The translations under genes were made by a program, and so were the position numbers. This document shows, piece after piece, positions 1 to 5,350 of a DNA stretch of 5,823 bases. The notes under the pieces are model-generated. The model saw nothing but the letters and a program-made list of their open reading frames with translations, was not told the origin of the DNA and did no database searches. The stretch's first letter is position 1, and the number at the start of each line of letters is the position of its first letter. The stretch is from Dehalococcoidia bacterium UBA3254 (GTDB lineage: Bacteria > Chloroflexota > Dehalococcoidia > Dehalococcoidales > UBA3254): assembly GCA_002362735.1 (NCBI GenBank), contig DEUU01000073.1:714-6536 (forward strand). Reading direction: 5' to 3'.

Positions 1-128
1 CGGAAGACAGCCTTTATTTCGCGCTTAAAGATAAAGTTAAAGAGCTCTACCGGATTGGAGATTGTGTCGCCCCCCGGAAGGTGGATATGGCTATCCTGGA
101 AGGTGACAAAGTTGGTCGAGCTATTTAG
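1..128 (+). CDS. C-terminus of FadH/Old Yellow Enzyme-family NAD(P)H:flavin oxidoreductase (5' truncated by window)
   Basis: Only the last 41 codons are present, read in the frame starting at base 3 and ending at TAG 126-128. The peptide contains LYRIGDCVAPRK followed by AILEGDKVGRAI. This is the usual C-terminal end of two-domain FadH/2,4-dienoyl-CoA-reductase-like flavoproteins, where the IGD segment closes the FAD-binding fold and the following helix has the form AI.EG...G..I. Members of this family carry FMN, a 4Fe-4S cluster and FAD, and pass electrons between NAD(P)H and an unsaturated substrate. FadH/OYE-type enzymes are known companions of mycofactocin genes, and that fits the mftF downstream. 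The stop codon overlaps the ribosome binding site of the next gene, so the two are probably co-transcribed. The substrate cannot be told from this fragment. A pyridine nucleotide-disulfide oxidoreductase of another subfamily is the main alternative. Confidence 0.72.
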   Translation, partial: EDSLYFALKDKVKELYRIGDCVAPRKVDMAILEGDKVGRAI

Positions 129-132
129 GAGA
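127..132 (+). promoter_or_regulatory. Ribosome binding site of fixB-like gene (supports GTG start)
   Basis: AGGAGA lies 10 nt before GTG 143 and overlaps the TAG stop of the preceding gene. It supports GTG as the start: the next in-frame ATG is near base 428 and would remove almost 100 residues of the N-terminal domain. The protein read from GTG begins PSPEIWVF, like typical ETF alpha N-termini. Confidence 0.65.
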
Positions 133-142
133 AGCAAACACG

Positions 143-1156
143 GTGCCATCGCCAGAAATTTGGGTATTTCCTGAAATCAATAATCAAGACGCAGAAATCA
201 GTAAACTCAGCCTGGGGCTACTAACCGAGGCGGTTTTTGTTGCCCGTAAGGTTAACGGTGAAGTCACGGCTGTAGTCTTTGGAGATAGCGAAAAAAGCTT
301 TGCTAATACATTAGAACAGTACGGCATTAACAACGCTTTTATCTTTAAGCATGCTGAGTTGAAATATTTTAATGCTGATCTGTACGCTTCAATACTGGCG
401 GAGAAAATAAAGGCTGAAAAGCCCTGGATGTTTTTGTTGGGAGACACTACCGCAGGGAAAGAGTTAGCGCCCCGATTATCTACGATGCTGGATACCGGAC
501 TGGTCCCCGGTTGTGTCAAAATGGATTTAATCAATCTCGAAAAACCGGTATTTTTCCGCCCGACTCTTGGTGACCAGGCCTACCAGGAGATTGTATTCCA
601 GGCTCCGGGCACCATGCTGGTGACGATGGAACCGGGTGTATTAAATATTGTTAGCTCACCTGAACCAACCAATGTAAAAACTTTAACATTCGAACCTTCT
701 CTGGAGATAAAAGTAAAAGGGGTACACCATGTCTCCTACTTGCCGGCTGATTTCAAGACGATAGATGTAGCCGATGCAGGGACTATTGTTTCCGCGGGTG
801 CAGGAGCTGCCACGGACGAAATTTTACCCCTTGTAGAAGAGCTGGCAGCCTTGATCGAAGGAGCGATCGGCACAACCCGTCCGGTTGTCGACGAGGGAAA
901 GATCGCTCGAGAGCGGATGATCGGGCAGACAGGTAAAATTGTCAGCCCGGATCTTTATATCGCTCTGGGAATTTCCGGAGCCACACATCATATCGGCGGA
1001 ATTCAGGATTCCCATACCATTATCGCCGTCAACCGTGATCCACAGGCTCCCATATTCCAGAATGCCGATGTTGGAGTGGTGGCAGACCTGAAGGCGGTTT
1101 TGCCGGGTTTGATTGAAAAAATAAAACAAGCAAAAAAAGATGGAAAAATACTTTGA
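143..1156 (+). CDS. fixB: Electron transfer flavoprotein alpha subunit, FixB type, mycofactocin-cluster associated
   Basis: This is a 337-aa cytoplasmic flavoprotein subunit, normal length for EtfA/FixB. With the beta subunit it forms a heterodimer that takes electrons from dehydrogenases and passes them to an ETF:quinone oxidoreductase. The N-terminal half (about 1-200) is the alpha/beta ETF domain, starting EIWVFPEI and including LGDTTAGKELAPRLS. The C-terminal FAD domain (about 210-330) is clearly intact. It has R246 in TTRPVVD, the flavin-contacting loop GQTGK at 261-265, LYIALGISGA at 271-280, H283 in the position of the conserved FAD-near histidine, and NRDPQAPIF at 297-305, followed by the VADL helix. 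The start is GTG. The end overlaps fixC by 17 nt. It sits first in a B-C-X-A set, whereas fix operons usually run A-B-C-X. The family call is firm. The specific partnership with mycofactocin enzymes is inferred from neighbours. Confidence 0.93.
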   Translation: MPSPEIWVFPEINNQDAEISKLSLGLLTEAVFVARKVNGEVTAVVFGDSEKSFANTLEQYGINNAFIFKHAELKYFNADLYASILAEKIKAEKPWMFLLGDTTAGKELAPRLSTMLDTGLVPGCVKMDLINLEKPVFFRPTLGDQAYQEIVFQAPGTMLVTMEPGVLNIVSSPEPTNVKTLTFEPSLEIKVKGVHHVSYLPADFKTIDVADAGTIVSAGAGAATDEILPLVEELAALIEGAIGTTRPVVDEGKIARERMIGQTGKIVSPDLYIALGISGATHHIGGIQDSHTIIAVNRDPQAPIFQNADVGVVADLKAVLPGLIEKIKQAKKDGKIL

Positions 1157-2438
1157 CGTTATTATAGTAGGAGCAGGACCTGCCGGCAGTGTGTCTGCGC
1201 TCAAGCTGGCCAGTGCTGGACTAAGAGTGGTCCTTCTAGAGCGAGGGACTCATCCGGGCTCCAAGAATATTTTCGGCGGGCTGCTGCACAATACGCCAGT
1301 TTTAAATGAAATTTTCCCGGACTTCTGGGAAAAAGCCCCTCTGGAGAGACATGTTTACAAAAAGACCCTGGCTTTTGTTACTCAGGATTCTTCAGTTAAC
1401 ATGACTTTCGAGACCGAGAATTTTGAAAAAACTCCTTATAATGGCTATACCGTCATGCGCCCCATTTTCGATAAATGGCTGGCAGACGAAGCTGCTAAGG
1501 CGGGAGCAACCCTAATCTGCAATTGCACCGCCGACAATCTGATCCGGGAAAACGGCAGAATAGCCGGAGTAACAGTTAAAGGCCGGGAAGGTGAAATCCG
1601 CGGTAATCTCGTAATCGCTGCGGATGGAGTCCTTTCGTTTCTGGCTGAGAAAGCCGGCCTCCGACATACGATCGATCCGGCGCATATGGGACTGGGAGTC
1701 AAACTTTTGCTGGGAATGTCCAGAGAAGAGATTAACGAGCGCTTCGGACTGGTCAAGGATGAAGGAGCGGATTACGCGCTCCTGGGTATCACCGAAGGGC
1801 TGAGAGGAGGCGGTTTCCTTTATACCAATGAAGAGAGCATTTCTATCGGTCTGGTCGTCCACCTCAGTTCTTTAAAAGAATCCGGGAAAACCCCGTATGA
1901 TGTTTTAAACCACGCTTTACATCAACCTCAGATAAAGAAACTGGTTAAAGGAGCGAGACCCCTGGAATATTCGGCGCACCTGGTCCCCGAGGGTGGAATA
2001 AAGGGCATTCCGAAAGTTTATACCGACGGCATGATGGTAATCGGTGATGCTGCCGGACTCTGTTATACCAATGGCATTAACCTGGAAGGAATCAATCTGG
2101 CTATGACTTCAGGAGCTATTGCTGCTGATTGCGCTATTGAAGCCGTCAAAGCTAAGGATTACAGCGCCCGAATGCTTTCAAATTATAAAACCAGGCTGGA
2201 CAGCAGCTTTGTCATGAAAGATATGCAGACTTTTAAAAATGCTGCAGGAATGATGCATATCGACCGACTATTTGAAATCTATCCTGAACTTTTGAGCAAT
2301 ATTTTTGAGAAAATCTACCGGGTGGAAGGCATACCCCGGGATAAAATGCTCAAACTGATCCGAAAAGAAATTGGCAGAAAAGTAAAAATGACTGAATTAT
2401 TGTCCGACGGCATTAAGATCGGAAGGGCTTTGCTATGA
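1140..2438 (+). CDS. fixC: FixC-type ETF:quinone oxidoreductase flavoprotein
   Basis: This 432-aa FAD protein should accept electrons from the FixAB flavoprotein and deliver them, with FixX, to membrane quinone. Residues 6-36 form the N-terminal dinucleotide-binding fold (VGAGPAG, then LLERG). GGFLYTN with SIGLVV is the FixC-family middle motif. GDAAG at 302-306, followed by NGINLEGINLAMTSG, is the second FAD-contact motif. The length is typical of FixC and shorter than the roughly 600-aa one-piece ETF-QO, because the ferredoxin part is encoded separately by the next gene. ATG 1140 lies inside the end of fixB (17-nt overlap) with no good ribosome binding site, only an A-rich run just upstream, so translation is probably coupled to fixB. 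It overlaps fixX by ATGA. A geranylgeranyl-reductase-like flavoprotein is the wider superfamily alternative, but fixX next door makes FixC much more likely. Confidence 0.92.
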   Translation: MEKYFDVIIVGAGPAGSVSALKLASAGLRVVLLERGTHPGSKNIFGGLLHNTPVLNEIFPDFWEKAPLERHVYKKTLAFVTQDSSVNMTFETENFEKTPYNGYTVMRPIFDKWLADEAAKAGATLICNCTADNLIRENGRIAGVTVKGREGEIRGNLVIAADGVLSFLAEKAGLRHTIDPAHMGLGVKLLLGMSREEINERFGLVKDEGADYALLGITEGLRGGGFLYTNEESISIGLVVHLSSLKESGKTPYDVLNHALHQPQIKKLVKGARPLEYSAHLVPEGGIKGIPKVYTDGMMVIGDAAGLCYTNGINLEGINLAMTSGAIAADCAIEAVKAKDYSARMLSNYKTRLDSSFVMKDMQTFKNAAGMMHIDRLFEIYPELLSNIFEKIYRVEGIPRDKMLKLIRKEIGRKVKMTELLSDGIKIGRALL

Positions 2439-2713
2439 TTAATATCGAGAATTTAACGGAGATTACGCGTTTCGATCCTGATGAGCAGCCCCATATCATC
2501 ATCAACAAAGAAATCTGTAAAACTTGCTCTCATCAGGCCTGTGTCCAGGCCTGTCCGGCCAAATGCTACACTTTCAACGAAGAGACGAAGCGTCTGGATG
2601 TTGTCTATGAAAATTGCCTGGAATGCGGCACCTGTTATGTTATTTGCGAAAAACAAGCGCTTGAATGGACCTATCCCAGGGGGGGATACGGAGTTTACTA
2701 CCGGCTGACTTGA
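2435..2713 (+). CDS. fixX: FixX-type ferredoxin, partner of FixC
   Basis: This small 92-aa iron-sulfur protein acts as the ferredoxin domain of the split ETF:quinone oxidoreductase. Nine cysteines are visible: C28, C31, C36, C40 and C44, then C61, C64, C67 and C71. The second group is a clean CxxCxxCxxxC, in the context YENCLECGTC that is typical of FixX. The first group (CxxCxxxxCxxxCP) can supply the rest of two 4Fe-4S sites. The C-terminal tail WTYPRGGYGVYYR is a strong family signature. Unlike classic ferredoxins, the last cysteine of the second motif is followed by Glu rather than Pro (C71-E72). ATG 2435 overlaps the fixC stop by 4 nt, and GGAAGGG at 2421-2427 gives a usable ribosome binding site 7 nt upstream. 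The protein presumably works at the inner face of the membrane with FixC. Confidence 0.93.
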   Translation: MINIENLTEITRFDPDEQPHIIINKEICKTCSHQACVQACPAKCYTFNEETKRLDVVYENCLECGTCYVICEKQALEWTYPRGGYGVYYRLT

Positions 2714-2723
2714 GGAATTTCGT

Positions 2724-3605
2724 ATGAAAATCGTCGTTTGTCTTAAAGAGGTAATTGAAACCGGGGTTAATCTGAGTTACTGCCAGGTACAGACGGCTTT
2801 AATGCAAAAGGGTCTAACTTACAGGTTAAATCCCGACGACGCGCTGGCATTGGCAGAAGCTTTAAGGTTAAAAAAACTGGACTCCGGAACCAGCATCACT
2901 CTGATCTCTTTGGGACCGGAGTCGGTAGAGTCCTGCTTGAGAAACGGAATCGCCGCAGGAGCCGATGATGCCATCAGAATCTGGGATGAAGGCCTGAGCG
3001 ATATCACACCCTACCAAACCGCCAAAATATTGTCCGGAGCCGTAAAATTATTAAATGCCGATCTGGTGTTGGTAGGAGCAAAAAGCCTGGACAACGCCAG
3101 CGGACTGGTAGGACCTTTGATGGCAGCCTGGCTGGATATCCCCTGTGTTTGCGAGGTAACCGGTTTTCAGATTGAGAAGGATAAGTCCTATCTTACAATC
3201 ACACGAAACGTAAGTAAGGGGATTCAAGAAAAAGTCCTGTCTTCACCGCCGACTTTAATGGCCATCGCAGGTAGCAGGGAAAAACTGCCCTATGCTTCTT
3301 TGGAGAAAATATTAGCCAGCCAGGACGCCGATATCCGACACCTTTCCCCGCCAGAAATCGGACTATCTCCCCAGGAAGTGCAAAAAGACCCCACCCGAAT
3401 CAACGGCCTCACATTTCCAAGGCCAAGACCCAAATCAGTCCCTTATGACAGTTCATTACCGGCTTTTTACCGCATCCTGGCGTTGCTGCAGGGCGGTATT
3501 TCAAAGAGACGCGGCGAACTTTTACAGGGAAATACCCAAGCATTGGTAAATCAGTTATTTGAATTACTTGTCGAAGAAGAAGTGATCAAACCGGCTGTGA
3601 AATGA
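2724..3605 (+). CDS. fixA: Electron transfer flavoprotein beta subunit, FixA type, divergent, mycofactocin-cluster associated
   Basis: This 293-aa protein is somewhat longer than most EtfB/FixA proteins (about 250-285). It starts MKIVVCLKEV, followed by LNPDDALALAEALRL at about 35-49, the nucleotide-binding strand-helix of the family. GAKSLDNASGLVGP and AAWLDIPCV are also standard EtfB features. The region matching the ETF-beta signature reads VSKGIQEKVLSSPPTLMAI: the QEKV and P.L parts are kept, but the usual acidic/glycine pair is absent. After about residue 225 the tail differs from a plain EtfB arm. It has a PRPRPKSVPYD linker, a hydrophobic helix (LPAFYRILALLQGG), then the familiar KRRGELLQGN...LVNQLFELL end. 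GAGGA at 2712-2716 overlaps the fixX stop and sits 7 nt before ATG. It overlaps mftF by ATGA. The family call is firm. Whether it holds AMP, or FAD for bifurcation, cannot be read from this. Confidence 0.9.
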   Translation: MKIVVCLKEVIETGVNLSYCQVQTALMQKGLTYRLNPDDALALAEALRLKKLDSGTSITLISLGPESVESCLRNGIAAGADDAIRIWDEGLSDITPYQTAKILSGAVKLLNADLVLVGAKSLDNASGLVGPLMAAWLDIPCVCEVTGFQIEKDKSYLTITRNVSKGIQEKVLSSPPTLMAIAGSREKLPYASLEKILASQDADIRHLSPPEIGLSPQEVQKDPTRINGLTFPRPRPKSVPYDSSLPAFYRILALLQGGISKRRGELLQGNTQALVNQLFELLVEEEVIKPAVK

Positions 3606-5077
3606 GGCGCGGATTTGCATTTTCTCTGACCAGAAACACCAGTCTTGAGATTAATTCTCAAGGCTTTTTTGTGACCTCGAAGTCTCCTATCAGATCCCTC
3701 CGTATAAACCAAACTCTTTTTTCCATTCTCCAAAAGATTCAGGAGGGGCAGGAAATTTCAGAAATTTTGCTGCAATTCCCCGAAATAAATGAAGGGCAAC
3801 TATTATCTGTCCTCTTGTCGTTAACCTATAGGGGGTACTATCAGATTGAGAGTACCTCTGAACTTATTGAATATCCTAAGGTCTCGATAATCATTCCGGC
3901 TCACCATATTTCCCCGGACCTTGTTGAATGCATAAATTCGCTAACCAGGTTAGATTATCCTCAAGAAAAAATCGAAGTCCTCATAGTCCAGGACGGCATG
4001 ACATCTAATACGACTCTGGATCATAAAGGATTAAATATTAATCATATTGTTCTGGAAAAGTCTCAAGGGCCGGCTACAGCCAGAAACGCGGGTGCATCCA
4101 AAGCCAGTGGAGAAATTTTTGCCTTCTTGGACGCTGATTGCATCGCGAACAAAAACTGGCTTAAGGAAATCCTCCCCTTTTTTCAGGCAGATGGAATCGG
4201 GGCTGTCGGAGGCTTTGTAGAAGGGTTTTACAAAAAGAGCTTCCTGGACCGATATGAGGAGGTCTCATCTTCACTGAACCTGGGAAGCCGCCTCCTGTAC
4301 GAGCGAAATTCGGAATCTACCCTTTATGTTCCCACCTGTAACATGCTGGTGAGCCGGGAGGCTTTCAACACCGCCGGAGGGTTTAAAGATGGGTTGCGGG
4401 TAGGAGAAGATGTAGATTTTTGCTGGAGAATGAGAGCTCTCGGTTTCGCCGTACTATATATTCCTTTTGGTAAAGTGGCACATAAGCACCGCAACCGGCT
4501 GCTTGCCATGTTACGCCGTAGAAGCGATTACGGGACTTCTGAAGCACCACTCTACAGTTCTCATAGAGAAAAAAGAAAAAGATTCCTGATCCCGGTCTGG
4601 CCGAGTTTATCTTTTCTCGCCCTTATCGCCGCGATTTTAACCGAGAACCCGTTTCCTCTCGCTCTGATGTTATTGTTTTTAGCCGTCGATATTTCTCAAA
4701 AATCGGTTAATTTAAAAAAAAGAAACTTTCTATATCCCTTGAAATTCATTATTTTTTCTTCTCTGAGGACTCACTTTTCTTTCTATTATTACACCTCATT
4801 CCATTTGGTCCGCTACTATCTGATTCTTCTTCTAGGAATCGGATTTCTATTCCATCCATTATTCTTCTTTTGTATTTTCGCCTTATTGTTAACATCTGCG
4901 GTAGATTACGCCACGAAAAAACCGCGTTTGGTTTACCCGGTCTACCTTTTCTTCTACGTTATGGAGCATGCAGCTTATCAGCTGGGAGTTTTTTGGGGAT
5001 GTCTTAAACATGGATTTTTTGGGTCCTATCTACCGGTATTTAGCCGGAAATATTCTCCGAAGGAGTCAAACAGTTGA
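3602..5077 (+). CDS. mftF: Mycofactocin biosynthesis glycosyltransferase MftF (GT2 family, membrane-anchored)
   Basis: In mycobacteria MftF adds a glucose chain to the mycofactocin core. This 491-aa protein has the same layout. Residues 1-85 are a PqqD/MftB-like peptide-binding domain (FFVTSKSPIRSLRINQ). Residues 92 to about 320 are a GT2 GT-A domain: VSIIIPAHH at 94-102, QDGMT at 130-134, GPATARNAG at 156-164, and the metal-binding DAD at 177-179. MftF-type motifs follow: RYEEVSSSLNLG at 217-228, YVPTCNML, LRVGEDVDFCWRM at 265-277 and YGTSEAPL at 310-317. The C-terminal 170 residues are hydrophobic, with likely membrane segments near 332-362, 402-434 and 444-465. The usual DDGS acid pair reads Q130-D131, so one acid is lost. 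ATG 3602 overlaps the fixA stop; the N-terminus read from it matches the family start. The 3' third is T-rich, which reflects its hydrophobic codons. Another GT2 enzyme is possible but unlikely given these motifs. Confidence 0.92.
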   Translation: MRRGFAFSLTRNTSLEINSQGFFVTSKSPIRSLRINQTLFSILQKIQEGQEISEILLQFPEINEGQLLSVLLSLTYRGYYQIESTSELIEYPKVSIIIPAHHISPDLVECINSLTRLDYPQEKIEVLIVQDGMTSNTTLDHKGLNINHIVLEKSQGPATARNAGASKASGEIFAFLDADCIANKNWLKEILPFFQADGIGAVGGFVEGFYKKSFLDRYEEVSSSLNLGSRLLYERNSESTLYVPTCNMLVSREAFNTAGGFKDGLRVGEDVDFCWRMRALGFAVLYIPFGKVAHKHRNRLLAMLRRRSDYGTSEAPLYSSHREKRKRFLIPVWPSLSFLALIAAILTENPFPLALMLLFLAVDISQKSVNLKKRNFLYPLKFIIFSSLRTHFSFYYYTSFHLVRYYLILLLGIGFLFHPLFFFCIFALLLTSAVDYATKKPRLVYPVYLFFYVMEHAAYQLGVFWGCLKHGFFGSYLPVFSRKYSPKESNS

Positions 5078-5147
5078 TGTCAGAAATGCTTACTGTCCAG
5101 TTGGTAACCCCATCTCCCAGGCATCTCGTAGAAGCACAAATATTGTT

Positions 5148-5175
5148 TTGACAAACCCTAACTATATGATATAAT
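5148..5175 (+). promoter_or_regulatory. Sigma-70/SigA-type promoter for the lipoprotein gene
   Basis: TTGACA at 5148-5153 is a perfect -35 box and TATAAT at 5170-5175 a perfect -10 box, separated by 16 nt. TG at 5167-5168 makes an extended -10 (TGATATAAT). Transcription should begin near 5182, about 170 nt before the lipoprotein start. I saw no convincing stem plus T-run terminator between the mftF stop and this promoter, so some read-through from the upstream operon is possible. Confidence 0.8.
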
Positions 5176-5181
5176 TGTTTA

Positions 5182-5339
5182 ATTATCGCAATATTCAAAC
5201 GTAACCATCGAATTTTATGACTCCTTAGTTCTTCCTGAGAGACCTACTTGCGATTATAATGAAGCAAGGGGATCGAAAAAAGCGAGATCGAGAAATACAC
5301 TCTGATATTCCGCCGATCAAAAAATAGACAACAATAAAT
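5182..5339 (+). other. Long 5' leader of the lipoprotein mRNA (no known RNA family recognised)
   Basis: This is the untranslated leader predicted between the promoter and the AGGAGG site. It holds CTTGC (5247-5251) facing GCAAG (5264-5268) across a 12-nt A/T-rich loop. GATCGA occurs twice, at 5271-5276 and 5286-5291, and either copy's GATCG could pair with CGATC at 5314-5318. These pairings are short (5 bp) and do not match a riboswitch class that I can identify. The final 20 nt before the ribosome binding site are A-rich and probably unstructured. Confidence 0.4.
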
Positions 5340-5345
5340 AGGAGG
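5340..5345 (+). promoter_or_regulatory. Strong ribosome binding site of the lipoprotein gene
   Basis: AGGAGG is a full consensus Shine-Dalgarno site, 5 nt before ATG 5351. It fixes the start directly ahead of a typical lipoprotein signal peptide. Confidence 0.88.
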
Positions 5346-5350
5346 TTTAA

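Noticed and set aside
1131..1140. A7 run at the fixB-fixC junction as a programmed frameshift site that would fuse FixB to FixC
   Set aside because: Joining the frames needs a +1 shift, the A7 run is not a typical +1 site, no stimulatory stem is visible, and fixC has its own ATG there.
2481..2708. 75-codon + strand frame inside fixX
   Set aside because: It overlaps the well-supported cysteine-rich fixX frame and has no ribosome binding site or recognisable motif.
5078..5147. Rho-independent terminator after mftF
   Set aside because: No GC-rich stem followed by a T-run could be found between the mftF stop and the promoter.
4968..5174. 68-codon + strand frame crossing the mftF stop and running into the promoter
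   Set aside because: It lies mostly inside mftF in another frame, has no family resemblance, and ends on the -10 box.
5232..5260. Second promoter using TATAAT at 5255-5260
   Set aside because: The -10 match is perfect, but at the right spacing the -35 region (near TTCCTG) is poor. The promoter at 5148-5175 is far better.
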